NCBI RefSeq assembly: GCF_020524885.1
Contig: NZ_JAIVKJ010000002.1
Location: 806,001 to 870,000, forward strand
Origin: Microbulbifer elongatus
Lineage (GTDB): Bacteria > Pseudomonadota > Gammaproteobacteria > Pseudomonadales > Cellvibrionaceae
Direction of reading: 5' to 3'
DNA: 64,000 bases
The translations under genes were made by a program, and so were the position numbers. Each line of letters begins with the position of its first letter. The stretch's first letter is position 1. A model generated the notes under the pieces. The model was given only the letters and a program-made list of their open reading frames with translations. It made no database searches and was not told the DNA's origin. Below are positions 10,176-19,408 of the stretch, one piece after another.

Positions 10176-10325
10176 GATCTTTTCTCCAAGTCCTTTCCTG
10201 TTCGGTTACCAAATACTGCGGCTGTGCGACCGGCGCTCTGGCAAAATTCTAGATGGCAAAAGTGACCACTGTGTGGTGGTGGCTGCCTGGGCGGTTACCG
10301 CCGCCCCCTTCGCTCTAACCATATA

Positions 10326-11351
10326 TCAAGCTAGCCACACATAGTCGTGGCTGAATTTCTGTTCTGTTGCCGCCTCAACAATATATTGGGCGTACAGGGT
10401 GTTGTTCATTTCCCGGTGGAAGAAAGCCCTGCAATTTCCTGCCCAGTGGCGCCGTTTGGCGTCGTCGTGATGAAAATCCTGAATCTGGGCAAGCAGCGAG
10501 TTCTCATCGTCGAAGTAGGCCAGGGTCTCTGCCGGCATGAAATCGTCAAACCTCGCTGCCGCGTGAGTGAATGTCAGCAGGCCATTGCCGGCGAGCTGTG
10601 CGATACGGGCGGAAGAGTACCACTGCAGGCCTTCCTGTCGGTTCAGATTCAGGCCCATCTTGCTGCGCGCCAGCTTGCGGTCGTAATCCAGCCCCCACAG
10701 GGTGGGCTGATCGAACAGGCCGGGGGTGTGAAAGCGGAAATCTGTCGGCAAGTGTTCCCGCAATTGGGAGACCAGCTGCCCCCGCTCGGTGTGCTGGCGG
10801 GAGTTGCTGCAGAACAGCAGGTCGGTCTCGAGCGCGGGATCATCGCCCGCGATGGTGCTGACATCGGCATGTTCCACACTGGGGTCCACCGGGTTTGGCA
10901 TATGCCATAGGCGGGCGCGCTGGCCGGCAAACCGTTTGAGTTCTCGCGGGCCGGTGGAGACAAACATGGCGTCGGCAATCCGGCATCGTTTCTCGATGTT
11001 CGCCGCATTGCGGGGTACGAAAAGCGGGTCGTTATTGCAGGCGGCGAGAATGATACCCGGGTGCCGGCGGCGGATCTCAACAAAGGTCTCATTGTCGATC
11101 AGGTCGCAGTGGCCGAACACGATCAGTTCCGGCTGGAAGGCATCTACCGTCTGCAGCAAGCGCCTGTTGGTTTTCTTTTTCCCCAGCTCGCGGATACCCA
11201 GTGGCGCCTCAAATTTGGCCACGTCGCGGTCGCTGAAGGCGAGCACATTGTGGCCGGCGCGGATCAGGCCGGTATACAGCTTGAGCGCCCAACTGACACG
11301 AATATAGCCGTACTTGCGGTGCTGGTGATTGTCGATATGAAGAATACGCAT
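10326..11351 (-). CDS. Glycosyltransferase, group-1/CgeB-like
   Basis: 341 residues, GT-B-like. Begins MRILHIDNHQHRKYGY; contains LLFCSNSRQHTERGQLV (linker before the second Rossmann domain) and a nucleotide-sugar side with GLNLNRQEGLQWYSSARIAQLAGNG..., the pattern of CgeB/DUF3880-like transferases that recognise a glycosyl donor through a late R-x-x-E-x-x region. Donor and acceptor unknown. A good sigma-70 promoter lies about 80 bases upstream. Transcribed with ugd (same strand, 150-base gap) but probably a separate unit. Confidence 0.72.
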   Translation of the reverse strand: MRILHIDNHQHRKYGYIRVSWALKLYTGLIRAGHNVLAFSDRDVAKFEAPLGIRELGKKKTNRRLLQTVDAFQPELIVFGHCDLIDNETFVEIRRRHPGIILAACNNDPLFVPRNAANIEKRCRIADAMFVSTGPRELKRFAGQRARLWHMPNPVDPSVEHADVSTIAGDDPALETDLLFCSNSRQHTERGQLVSQLREHLPTDFRFHTPGLFDQPTLWGLDYDRKLARSKMGLNLNRQEGLQWYSSARIAQLAGNGLLTFTHAAARFDDFMPAETLAYFDDENSLLAQIQDFHHDDAKRRHWAGNCRAFFHREMNNTLYAQYIVEAATEQKFSHDYVWLA

Positions 11352-11430
11352 AGGCTATGTGGAACCAGCAGTAACGGCCTGTAGAGCCAAAGTGGAGGCG
11401 CAGCAGAGGCCAAAAGTCTTGATGCCCGGC

Positions 11431-11458
11431 ATTATACTGCTGGTCACCCCGCGTTCAA
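11431..11458 (-). promoter_or_regulatory. Sigma-70 promoter for the CgeB-like glycosyltransferase
   Basis: On the minus strand TTGAAC (11453-11458), a 16-base spacer and a perfect TATAAT (11431-11436), about 80 bases ahead of the ATG at 11351. Confidence 0.65.
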
Positions 11459-11563
11459 TTACACCCGGTAGGCGATTCAATCTCACCTGCGCCTGAGGTA
11501 GCATTCTCGCCATGATACAGCGATTACCGGAACACCGGAGCATGACAGGATGAGGCGAGAGCA

Positions 11564-12508
11564 TTGCTGACAATCTGGCGATTCAAAGATGGCAATCGCG
11601 CTCATGAAAAGCAGAGTGCGGCGCTGGTAAGTGGACTGCGCGCGGAACTCGGCGCTGACCAAGTCGTCTGCTGTGACCTTTCAAGCGACGAGGTATCCTT
11701 GCCCTGGTGGCGCAGGCCTCCGCCGGAGCTAGCGCAACTGCCCGCTCCCGACTTTATCCTTGGTGCCGGGCATCGCAGTCAATGGCCAGTCCTGCGTGCG
11801 CGCCGTCTTTTCGGTGGGCGCAGTGTGGTGATCATGAAACCCAGTCTGCCATTGTCCTGGTTCGATTTCGCCATCGTGCCGGAGCACGACCAGCCACCTC
11901 CGCTGCAGAATGTGATACTTACCCGCGGTGCGCTCGCTGAGCCACTCCCAGACCTTCCCGCTGAACCGCATCGAGCCCTGTTGCTGCTCGGGGGGCCCAG
12001 CAAGCACTTTCACTGGGATACGGCAAAGGTGTTTGCCGTGACCGAGCAACTATTGAAACCTTCGCCTAAACGAGCCCCTAAACGAGCCTTGCAGTGGGTA
12101 GTGGCGGATAGTCGCCGTACTCCGGAAGACACGCTGGCACAGTATGCTGGCTCGGGTGTCGAACTCCAGTCCTGGCGGGAATCCCCCGCAGACTGGCTTG
12201 CGGAACAGATGGCGCGGGCTGGGCAAATCTGGGTGACCGGTGACAGTGTGTCGATGATTTTCGAGGCGCTGCAGAGCGGGGCGCCAGTGGGGGTGATCCC
12301 GATGCCCAGTCGCAATCCCCGCAACAAGATTCGCGCGGCCGTCGATCGTCTCCTGGACGAGGGGCTGGTGACGGATCGTTTCGATGCTGACCTGCTCCAG
12401 TCGGCTCCGCGCCCGCCTCTTGCCCAGCAGGTCGTGTGCGCCCGGGCACTGCTGCGGCGCAGCGGCTGGAAAGAGCCGCAACCGGCACTGTGCGGGAGCA
12501 CGCTGTGA
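11564..12508 (+). CDS. ELM1-family (mitochondrial fission ELM1-like) glycosyltransferase-like protein
   Basis: 314 residues. The pattern LTIWRFKDGNRAHEKQSAAL near the N-terminus, PDFILGAGHRSQWPVLRARR, MKPSLPLSWFDFAIVPEHDQP and VTGDSVSMIFEALQSGAPVGV is that of the ELM1/PF06258 family, GT-B-like proteins often encoded in bacterial LPS clusters. Start appears to be TTG at 11564 (MLTIWRF), preceded by GAGGCGAGAGC; no ATG fits. Its stop overlaps the next gene's GTG by 4 bases (GTGA), so the two are translationally coupled. Confidence 0.82.
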   Translation: MLTIWRFKDGNRAHEKQSAALVSGLRAELGADQVVCCDLSSDEVSLPWWRRPPPELAQLPAPDFILGAGHRSQWPVLRARRLFGGRSVVIMKPSLPLSWFDFAIVPEHDQPPPLQNVILTRGALAEPLPDLPAEPHRALLLLGGPSKHFHWDTAKVFAVTEQLLKPSPKRAPKRALQWVVADSRRTPEDTLAQYAGSGVELQSWRESPADWLAEQMARAGQIWVTGDSVSMIFEALQSGAPVGVIPMPSRNPRNKIRAAVDRLLDEGLVTDRFDADLLQSAPRPPLAQQVVCARALLRRSGWKEPQPALCGSTL

Positions 12509-13605
12509 TTTTGATTACTACCCAATGTTTTCCGCCGGACCGCGGTGGAATGGAAGGGCTGATGGGGGGGCTGGCGGAGGCCCTGATTGCCGCGGGGCAG
12601 GAGGTCACCGTGTTCGCCGATTACGCGCGCACGTCGGAAGCTATACGCTCAACTGGCTATGAGCTGCGTCGTTTTGGCGGCTTGAAACCCTGGCGTCGCT
12701 GGCGCAAGGCGGTGGCGGTGTGCGCGGCGAGCGATTCTGCGGGAGTGAAGGGTGTATTTGCGGACTCCTGGAAAAGTGCAGAAAAACTCGGTGCGCTCGA
12801 TGTTCCCCTTGCGGTACTCGCGCACGGGATGGAGTTTCCAGCGCAGCCCTCTGCGCGCAAGAGCGCGCGTATTCGGCGCGCCTTGAGTCACGCCGATGCT
12901 GTGATTGCCAATTCGTCCTATACAGCCCGCCAGGTGGCCCCATATCTGGGTGGGGAAACCCGCTTGCTGGTGATCAACCCTCCCATTGGGCCACAGCCAC
13001 CGGTATCGGAGAATAAGCTGGCGGAGTTGCATGCACGAGTGGGCAACCATTCACCGATTCTCTCTACAGTGGCGCGACTGGAGCCACGCAAAGGTGTGGA
13101 CATGGTGATTCACGCACTGCCTGCCATTCGACGGCAGTTTCCGTCCGTCGTATATCTGGTGGCGGGTAGTGGCAATGATCGCGATCGCCTCGAACGCCTC
13201 GCCGATGCAGTGGGGGTGACTGATTCTGTCCACTTCCTGGGCATGGTGGACGAGGCCGAGAAAGCGGCGGTCTACGCAGTGAGTGATCTGTTTGTAATGC
13301 CGGTACGCCGCGAGGGAAATTCCGTGGAGGGGTTCGGTATCGTCTATCGTGAAGCCAACTGGTACGGGGTGCCGGTGCTGGCCGGGCGCGAAGGCGGTGC
13401 GGTGGACGCAGTGGTAGAAGGCGAAACCGGAGCGCTGTGCAGTGGTGCCGAGCAGGAAGAGGTCACCTCGGCAATTCTCGACTTGTTGGGTGACGAAGTG
13501 CAGCGGCAGCACATGGCAGCGCGCGCTGCGGAGTTGGCGCGTGGGCCTGCGCAGTGGAAGTCGGCGGTCAGTGAGTTTTTGTCCGCCCTGAAATCTGAAG
13601 GTTGA
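12505..13605 (+). CDS. Family 4 glycosyltransferase
   Basis: 366 residues, GT-B fold. FPPDRGGMEGLMGGLAEAL is the usual N-terminal glycine-rich loop of GT4 enzymes; VARLEPRKGVDMVIHAL begins the donor-binding domain and EGFGIVYREANWYGVPVLAG holds the E-x7-E motif. GTG at 12505, overlapping the ELM1 stop by 4 bases, is preferred over an upstream in-frame start at 12436 because that start lies inside the preceding gene. Probably adds a core or O-unit sugar. Confidence 0.88.
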   Translation: MILITTQCFPPDRGGMEGLMGGLAEALIAAGQEVTVFADYARTSEAIRSTGYELRRFGGLKPWRRWRKAVAVCAASDSAGVKGVFADSWKSAEKLGALDVPLAVLAHGMEFPAQPSARKSARIRRALSHADAVIANSSYTARQVAPYLGGETRLLVINPPIGPQPPVSENKLAELHARVGNHSPILSTVARLEPRKGVDMVIHALPAIRRQFPSVVYLVAGSGNDRDRLERLADAVGVTDSVHFLGMVDEAEKAAVYAVSDLFVMPVRREGNSVEGFGIVYREANWYGVPVLAGREGGAVDAVVEGETGALCSGAEQEEVTSAILDLLGDEVQRQHMAARAAELARGPAQWKSAVSEFLSALKSEG

Positions 13606-13625
13606 GTATAAGGTTGGGTGCCACT

Positions 13626-14285
13626 CTATAGCCGTTCAGCTTTTTTCCAGGGAATATGCCGATCGGAAATTTCCCAGTGGATACGCTTCCACATTTTCTC
13701 GATGCGTCGCTCGATGTAGCGCCGGCGGGATACCGCAAAATGCTCCGACAGAGGCAGGAAGTCAGCATTGCCCAGCCCGTCCACCAGATAGAGCTCCTCC
13801 TGCCCTTTACGGGTGACGACCACCAGATTGTGCGGCAGCAGGTTTTTCGTGAGCACCCCGGTGGCGCGCAGCCACTGCGAGAAACGCTCCAGTGCGCCGC
13901 GAATTGGATCATCGAGACTGAATTTTTTCAGGTAGGTCTCCAGCGTCATCGCCGGAGTGCCGTATTCATCCCGCAGTAATTCCGAGACCGCGCCGGGTCC
14001 CTCGCTGGTTTGTGTGATCCCATACCAGCGTGGCAGGTGATCCCACACCGAGCTGTCTTTCGCTGCATTGCGCAGAACCTTCTGGCGGTAACCTGCCACT
14101 TCCCGCGCGTTGTCATCGAAGCGGCTGTCACCGGTCAGGGCTTTGTACCAGGGGGCGCGCTGGCGCAGCTCCGCTACTCTGCCCGGTAGCATCACCTTCA
14201 CGCAGCGGTTGGGAAAATCCGGGTGTTGATAGCAGTGGCGGTTGCCACCGGAGGCGAATGGCCTGCTGTTGCTGAGATCAATCAA
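13626..14285 (-). CDS. YrbL-family (PhoP network) kinase-like protein
   Basis: 219 residues. GGNRHCYQHPDFPNRCVKVM is the N-terminal glycine loop and lysine of the YrbL family (PF10707), a small kinase-like fold; LLPHNLVVV and LVDGLGNAD stand where H-x-x-x-x-N and the DFG aspartate would be. In this setting it may phosphorylate an LPS-core sugar, as KdkA or WaaP do (inference). Overlaps the end of its own upstream gene: its ATG (14285) sits on the stop of the GT4 gene (ATGA overlap), so the two are coupled. Confidence 0.78.
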   Translation of the reverse strand: MIDLSNSRPFASGGNRHCYQHPDFPNRCVKVMLPGRVAELRQRAPWYKALTGDSRFDDNAREVAGYRQKVLRNAAKDSSVWDHLPRWYGITQTSEGPGAVSELLRDEYGTPAMTLETYLKKFSLDDPIRGALERFSQWLRATGVLTKNLLPHNLVVVTRKGQEELYLVDGLGNADFLPLSEHFAVSRRRYIERRIEKMWKRIHWEISDRHIPWKKAERL

Positions 14286-15403
14286 GTGGCCGTTTCCGAT
14301 CGCTGTTTGATGAGCCGCTCATAAAGTGCGAGCGTGCGGTGTGCCTGCTCCCTGAGTGTAAATTCCTGAGAGAGTTTCGGGCTGGCTGTTGCTTTGAGTA
14401 GCTCGATGGTTTTCTCCCGCAACTGGCTATGATTGCCGTTTTCTACCAGCCCCTGCGGGAAGCAGGCTCGCAGCGATTCTGCCGGGCCGCCGATATCGTA
14501 GCCGATCACCGGTGTTTCCATTGCCAGTGCTTCGATAACTGTTCGCCCAAAGGGCTCAGGCTTTCGCGACAGGTTGTACACCAAAGTCGCTTGCCGGTAC
14601 CACTCGCGCATATCGCTGCGGTGCCCGGTAAAGGTAATCCTGTCTGCAACGCCGTGTTTCGTCGCCAGAGCGCGCAGCTCTTGCGCGTAGTGCTGTTTGT
14701 TTTTTTCCGCTCCGCCGATGATGACCCCGTGAATATCCTTCTGCTGTGTCACCAGCGCGGCGATCATGGCAATGAAATCTTCCTGTCCTTTCCAGCGGCT
14801 CAGTCTCCCCGGCAACACCAGCCAGCGACGGTCGCGCAACTCTGGAAATTCACCCAGGGCATTTTCCAGCCAGTCTGTGGGTGCGGGAATCTGTGCGGAA
14901 AATTCCTCGGTATCCACACCGCGATAAATAACCTCCGGCTCAGCCTTGAGGTCTGCCGCGTAGTTGGATATCAGGTAATCCCTCACGCAATCTGAGATGG
15001 CGATGACCTGTTCACTGCGCGCCATGATCGCGCTGTAGCGATTAATTGAATACAGGCCGTGGGCGGTACTGACCAAGCGCGGGCGAGTAGTCGGGTTGAG
15101 TTTTCTCCAGGCCAGGTAAGTGAGCCAAGCAGGCACGCGGGAGCGGACGTGCAGAACATCAGGTCGCAGGTCGCAGATCAGTCGGCGCAGGGGGCGCACC
15201 TGTAGGAGGCTGGCCAGGGATTTCTTGTGTACCGGAAGAGCAATATGCCGGCTGCCTTCCATTTCCAGTTGCTCGACAAGGCGGCCACCGTTGGAGACGA
15301 CGATGGACTCGTGCCCAGCCTGAACCAGTGCACGCGCCATATCGAGGGTGCCGCGTTCGACGCCACCGGCATTCAGCGCGGGCAGTAACTGGATGACCTT
15401 CAA
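14282..15403 (-). CDS. Family 4 glycosyltransferase (LPS core type)
   Basis: 373 residues. LLPALNAGGVERGTLDMARAL is the classic GT4 N-terminus, LPGRLSRWKGQEDFIAMIA the second domain start, and EPFGRTVIEALAMETPVIGY contains the E-x7-E donor motif. Start is TTG at 15403 (MKVIQLLP), with AAGGAGAA upstream. Lies between the O-antigen-ligase-like gene and the YrbL-like gene, all on the minus strand, forming a three-gene operon. Confidence 0.9.
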   Translation of the reverse strand: MKVIQLLPALNAGGVERGTLDMARALVQAGHESIVVSNGGRLVEQLEMEGSRHIALPVHKKSLASLLQVRPLRRLICDLRPDVLHVRSRVPAWLTYLAWRKLNPTTRPRLVSTAHGLYSINRYSAIMARSEQVIAISDCVRDYLISNYAADLKAEPEVIYRGVDTEEFSAQIPAPTDWLENALGEFPELRDRRWLVLPGRLSRWKGQEDFIAMIAALVTQQKDIHGVIIGGAEKNKQHYAQELRALATKHGVADRITFTGHRSDMREWYRQATLVYNLSRKPEPFGRTVIEALAMETPVIGYDIGGPAESLRACFPQGLVENGNHSQLREKTIELLKATASPKLSQEFTLREQAHRTLALYERLIKQRSETAT

Positions 15404-15421
15404 CTCACAATTCTCCTTGGC

Positions 15422-15470
15422 AAACCACGATTCTCTCCATCAAACCACGATTCTTTCCATCAAATCACGA
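15422..15470. repeat. 20-base tandem repeat at the 3' end of the ligase gene
   Basis: Two and a half copies of a 20-base unit (AAACCACGATTCTCTCCATC, second copy with one change, then a partial third) run from 15422 into the stop codon of the O-antigen-ligase-like gene. Confidence 0.75.
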
Positions 15471-16880
15471 TGCTGCGCGAATGGCGTCCCGTGCCAGCTG
15501 ACGCTTGGCCGACCACAGTTGGGTCAGCAGGCCGCCGCCTGCCAAGGCCAGTACGTAGCGCCCGCTATCGTAGAAGAGGTAGGACTCGAACAGGTTGATG
15601 ACACCAAAAAACACGGTAAATGAAAGGCAGAACACCAGATTACTGCCGGAAATCAGTCCCGCTCGGTAGTAGCGCAGGCAGCGACTGAGTAACCAGTAGA
15701 CCAGTGCGGCAAGCAGCAAAAGCCCGAGCAGGCCGAAATTGACCATCAGATCCAGATAGCTGTTGTGCAGGTGGCCGAAGTTCTGCTTGATCTCGTCGGG
15801 CAAATTTTTTGAGTAATCAAAGATCAGGCTGCGGCCATTACCGCCCCAACCCACCAGAGGCCGCTCGGCAATCCATTTCAGGGCTTCTTCCCAGGTGTGA
15901 ATACGGATGCCTGCGCTGTTGAATGGGATGCTCTCCGTGTCGCCCTGCTGCACCAGCGCGATGGTTTCCTGCTCGGCCTGCAGGCGTTGGCTGACGATAT
16001 CCCCGAGACTCAGGTATCCAGCCAGTACCGCAGCGCTACCGGTAGCAATCGTCGCCGCGGCAATGTAGCGACGGTGGCTGTGGAAATGTTTGCGAAGGGT
16101 CACGATGCCGGCACAGGTAATGACCACCAGCGCAAACAGCATGCCCACCCAGACTCCGCGGGTCTGAGTCAGTAATAGGGCCGTGATGCAGATTGCCACG
16201 GCAAGCAGCCAAGTGGTACGAAAAATCCAGCAGCCACGACGGTTGCGCAATATTCCCGGGGCAAAGGCCAGCAGGCCCAGGGCGCCTGTGCCAAACAGCA
16301 TGGCGGTGTGCTGGGCATTGTGCAGGCCAAAATCTACCCGCATTCCGGCGAGGCCCTGTTGCCACTCCTGCAAACCGTTGCCGGAAATCCACGGGGAAAG
16401 CAAAAGGCCGCACAGGGCAATGAGCCACAGTGTATAGGTGTTCCTGGCCTGACCGCCGAGCAGTACCGCGATGGGAATCATCGCAAACCAGTGGGTGAGA
16501 CGGTGTACTTTGAGGGAGGACTCTGCCCACTCAGGGTGGGTCAACCAGGAGAAGCCCCAGGAAATCAGGGTTACCAGGATGGCGCCAAGTGCGAGCCAGA
16601 CAATGCCTGAGCGCCGCAGGGAGGTACCGTCTACCGGGCGTCCGTAGATCGCCAGCATCAGCAGCCCGCACAGCATCGCCAGTTGGGCAGTTTTGCCCGG
16701 AATGTCGTCCAGGCTGATGCCGAAAAAACCGTAGATCAGCAACGCCGGCACCCCGATCACCGGAAGCCAGGCGCGCGACAGCAGAAGCTGATTCGGTTGC
16801 CACCAGTGCCGCGGGTCCATTCTCTGGTACGAACGGTTCGCTGTGGGCTGTTCGACTGGGCGCGAGGAAAGAGTGGTCAT
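15465..16880 (-). CDS. O-antigen ligase/polymerase-like membrane protein (Wzy_C family)
   Basis: About 471 residues, with roughly a dozen hydrophobic segments and a large periplasmic loop before ERPLVGWGGNGRSLIFDY and FGHLHNSYLDLMVNFGLLG; the H-N-x-x-L motif in that region is typical of PF04932 ligases (WaaL) and polymerases (Wzy). It probably attaches O-antigen or another glycan to lipid A-core in the inner membrane. The ATG at 16880 (MTTLSSRP) is chosen; the frame is open to 17003, but that would overlap the waaA leader, and an ATG at 16820 is also possible. First gene of the operon with the GT4 and YrbL-like genes. Confidence 0.82.
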   Translation of the reverse strand: MTTLSSRPVEQPTANRSYQRMDPRHWWQPNQLLLSRAWLPVIGVPALLIYGFFGISLDDIPGKTAQLAMLCGLLMLAIYGRPVDGTSLRRSGIVWLALGAILVTLISWGFSWLTHPEWAESSLKVHRLTHWFAMIPIAVLLGGQARNTYTLWLIALCGLLLSPWISGNGLQEWQQGLAGMRVDFGLHNAQHTAMLFGTGALGLLAFAPGILRNRRGCWIFRTTWLLAVAICITALLLTQTRGVWVGMLFALVVITCAGIVTLRKHFHSHRRYIAAATIATGSAAVLAGYLSLGDIVSQRLQAEQETIALVQQGDTESIPFNSAGIRIHTWEEALKWIAERPLVGWGGNGRSLIFDYSKNLPDEIKQNFGHLHNSYLDLMVNFGLLGLLLLAALVYWLLSRCLRYYRAGLISGSNLVFCLSFTVFFGVINLFESYLFYDSGRYVLALAGGGLLTQLWSAKRQLARDAIRAAS

Positions 16881-17037
16881 TGGTCGGTAGGCTCGAGTAC
16901 AGCAGAGTTTATGGCTGCGGGAATTGGGTCGCACCATCGTGGCGCGTAGATGGGTTAGAATGCTACCAAACACGGGGGGCATTTCCACGGACTTTGTCCC
17001 CACTTAGCAATGTACAGGGACTCCAGCTGTAACCTTG

Positions 17038-18378
17038 ATGCGCCATCTTTATACCTGGTTCTTTCGGCTTTCACTGCCGCTGATGTTGCTGCATCTTTGG
17101 TGGCGTGGCCGTGCCGATCCGGCTTATCGCAAGCGTTGGAGTGAGCGATTCGGCCTGGTCCCCAGACGCCCCGAAACCCGCCGTCGCTGGCGCGAGCGCT
17201 TTGGTGTGGTGCCAGACCGGGCCAGCCGTGCGCCGCTGATCTGGATTCACTCGGTATCGGTTGGTGAAACGCTGGCGGCGGTGCCCCTGATCGAATCCCT
17301 CGCCGCCCGCCATCCCCGCTGGCAGTGGTTAGTGACAACCACAACCCCGACCGGCTCCCAGCGGGCGCACGATGCACTGGAACCCATTCTTAATGGCCGC
17401 CTGCTGCACTACTACCTGCCGTTCGATCTTCCGGAATGCCTGGTTCCTTTTCTCGATGCGCTGCGCCCCAACATACTGGTGAGTATGGAGACCGAGTTGT
17501 GGCCGAACCTTCTCGCCGTATGCCACAAGCGCAAAATGCCGACTATTCTGGTCAACGGTCGCCTGAGTGAAAAATCTGCCCGCGGCTACGGGCGTTTCTC
17601 CCGTCTGAGCCGGGATATGCTGGGCCACCTCAGTAAAGTGGTGGCGCAGTACCCGGCGGACGCCGAGCGATTTATTGAGCTGGGTATGCCTGCGGAGAAG
17701 GTTTCCGCGGTGGGCAATATCAAGTTCGACCTGCATGTCGGCTCTGGTCAGATGAGTGACGCGCAGGCGTTGTCACATCAATGGCGTGGCGTTGAGCGGC
17801 GGCCGGTATGGCTCGCAGCAAGCACACATGGTGGCGAAGACGAGGTCGTTCTAGAAGCGTTTCACATTTTGCGTGCGGAGTTTCCGGATCTCCTACTGGT
17901 ATTGGTACCGCGTCACCCCATACGGTTCGATGGTGTTGCGCGTCTGTGCCGGGAGCAGGGGTTGAGAGTTTCCAGGCGCAGTGACGGTACACCTCCCAGT
18001 CCGGGGGATCAGGTGCTGCTCGGTGACACCATGGGAGAGCTTTTGCGTTTTTACGGGGCCTGCGACGTGGCCTTTGTCGGTGGCAGCATGGTACCCGTGG
18101 GTGGGCACAATATGATCGAGCCGGCCGCCTGGGGAGTGCCTGTGGTTTGCGGGCCTTATCTGCACAATTTCAGCACCGTCTCTAGCTTGATGGAAGATGC
18201 TGGCGGGCTGGTTATCTGCGAAGACGCGGGGCAGGTAGCAAGGCAAGTAGGAGAGTGGCTGCGCGATGAGCCGGCGCGTCAGCGCGCAGGGGACAGTGCC
18301 CGGGAAGTGGCTGCGCAGAATAGCGGTGCTCTGGCGCGCACGGTCAGCGAAGTAGAAGCATTGATGCGCAGCATCTGA
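17038..18378 (+). CDS. waaA: 3-deoxy-D-manno-octulosonic acid (Kdo) transferase
   Basis: 446 residues. Transfers Kdo from CMP-Kdo to lipid IVA at the inner membrane, an essential step of LPS synthesis. N-terminal membrane anchor (LYTWFFRLSLPLMLLHLWW), WIHSVSVGE, TTTTPTGSQRA, SMETELWPNL, VGNIKFD and the C-terminal GHNMIEPAAWGVPVVCGPYL are all classic WaaA blocks. The ATG at 17038 is preferred to the TTG immediately before it. Residues 33-59 contain a duplicated RW-x-ERFG-x-VP motif (17-residue period) that the family normally has once. Divergent from the O-antigen-ligase-like gene. Confidence 0.96.
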   Translation: MRHLYTWFFRLSLPLMLLHLWWRGRADPAYRKRWSERFGLVPRRPETRRRWRERFGVVPDRASRAPLIWIHSVSVGETLAAVPLIESLAARHPRWQWLVTTTTPTGSQRAHDALEPILNGRLLHYYLPFDLPECLVPFLDALRPNILVSMETELWPNLLAVCHKRKMPTILVNGRLSEKSARGYGRFSRLSRDMLGHLSKVVAQYPADAERFIELGMPAEKVSAVGNIKFDLHVGSGQMSDAQALSHQWRGVERRPVWLAASTHGGEDEVVLEAFHILRAEFPDLLLVLVPRHPIRFDGVARLCREQGLRVSRRSDGTPPSPGDQVLLGDTMGELLRFYGACDVAFVGGSMVPVGGHNMIEPAAWGVPVVCGPYLHNFSTVSSLMEDAGGLVICEDAGQVARQVGEWLRDEPARQRAGDSAREVAAQNSGALARTVSEVEALMRSI

Positions 18379-18396
18379 CGCCTGCGGCTGAAATGC

Positions 18397-18430
18397 AAAA
18401 GGCCGGTCGCGCAAGCGGCCGGCCTTTTTT
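18397..18430. terminator. Bidirectional rho-independent terminator
   Basis: AAAAGGCCGG (18397-18406) and CCGGCCTTTTTT (18419-18430) form a strong stem with T runs on both strands. It serves waaA on the plus strand and the glycosyltransferase ending at 18486 on the minus strand. Confidence 0.92.
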
Positions 18431-18485
18431 GATTGGCTCAGGCTTATTTTATGGGCCCAGGCCGAGGGGTACGCGGTGGCGAGAC

Positions 18486-19397
18486 TCAGTGCTTGTCGGT
18501 CGCCTTGCGCACACTGCTGCGAATCTGCGTATTGAGCTTGCTACCGGTGTAGCGGCCCTTGCTCACGTGGCGGATGCGGTAAACGCCGGGGATATCCAGC
18601 GGCACTCCCTGGGTGCCGAGTAGCCAGCGGAAGGCGCGGTCTTCGTGGGCCTTGCACCAGCGCTCTGCAGGTTTCTGGTAGTAGCTCAAGCAATCACAGT
18701 AGCCGCCCGCGCGGGCAATATCACCGTGGGCAATCTGCAGCGGGCCGGTGGCGCGGTCGCGGGTCTGCTCTACAAAGCGGCTGTCGTCGATCCCGATTAC
18801 CTGCAAATCTGCTGGGTCAAAGTTCAGCATGGGGTCGTCGTCGGCGAGCAGTGAGGTAATGCGTTCCCGGGATGGGAACACAAGGCTATCGCGACGCCCC
18901 TGCAGCAACTCTGCCAGCTGGTCGATACAGCCCTCGCGGAACATCAGGTCACAGTCGGTAAACCAGATCCAGTCCGCCTTGGTGGCCAGCGCGGCCTCGT
19001 TGCGGCCGATGGCTCTGCGGTAAAGGGACTCTTTCGGTAACTCGCACCAGTTCCAGGTGACACCCGGCACTTCCTGTTTGCCGAAGAAATCGAGCACCGC
19101 GGCAGTCCGGGTGTCTTCGCTGTTGAAGTACACGGTCATGGTGACAGTGGCCTTGGTGGGCGGGAACAGCACTAGGGAGCTCAGCTGGTATATCAGGAAG
19201 TGGGAGTACTGCCAGCAATGGCTGACAATTTCGATGTCCAGCACACCGGTGCGCGCAGCGCGCTCTTCTTCTTTCGGTAGCGGTTTCTGGAACAGCGATG
19301 GCGGCACCAGGCCGCTGGCTGCCAGGCGCAGAAAACGGCTGACGATAGGGTCCGACCAGTGTTTTTTAGGCGTGGTTGCGTGCATATCTAAGCTCAT
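18486..19397 (-). CDS. Glycosyltransferase (GT-A, family 2-like)
   Basis: 303 residues. LDIEIVSHCWQYSHFLIYQL begins the fold, ADWIWFTDCDLMFREG carries a DCD metal-binding triplet, and the late domain has YYQKPAERWCKAHEDRAFRW, where ED may be the base. Acts presumably on LPS core or another surface glycan; specificity unknown. The first ATG (19397) is used; an ATG at 19385 is an alternative. Lies 11 bases downstream of the next GT2 gene on the same strand, so the two are an operon ending at the shared terminator. Confidence 0.8.
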   Translation of the reverse strand: MSLDMHATTPKKHWSDPIVSRFLRLAASGLVPPSLFQKPLPKEEERAARTGVLDIEIVSHCWQYSHFLIYQLSSLVLFPPTKATVTMTVYFNSEDTRTAAVLDFFGKQEVPGVTWNWCELPKESLYRRAIGRNEAALATKADWIWFTDCDLMFREGCIDQLAELLQGRRDSLVFPSRERITSLLADDDPMLNFDPADLQVIGIDDSRFVEQTRDRATGPLQIAHGDIARAGGYCDCLSYYQKPAERWCKAHEDRAFRWLLGTQGVPLDIPGVYRIRHVSKGRYTGSKLNTQIRSSVRKATDKH

Positions 19398-19408
19398 TGC
19401 GTGGGCCG

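Noticed and set aside
15422..15470. CRISPR array
   Set aside because: The units are adjacent with no spacers; it is a plain tandem repeat.
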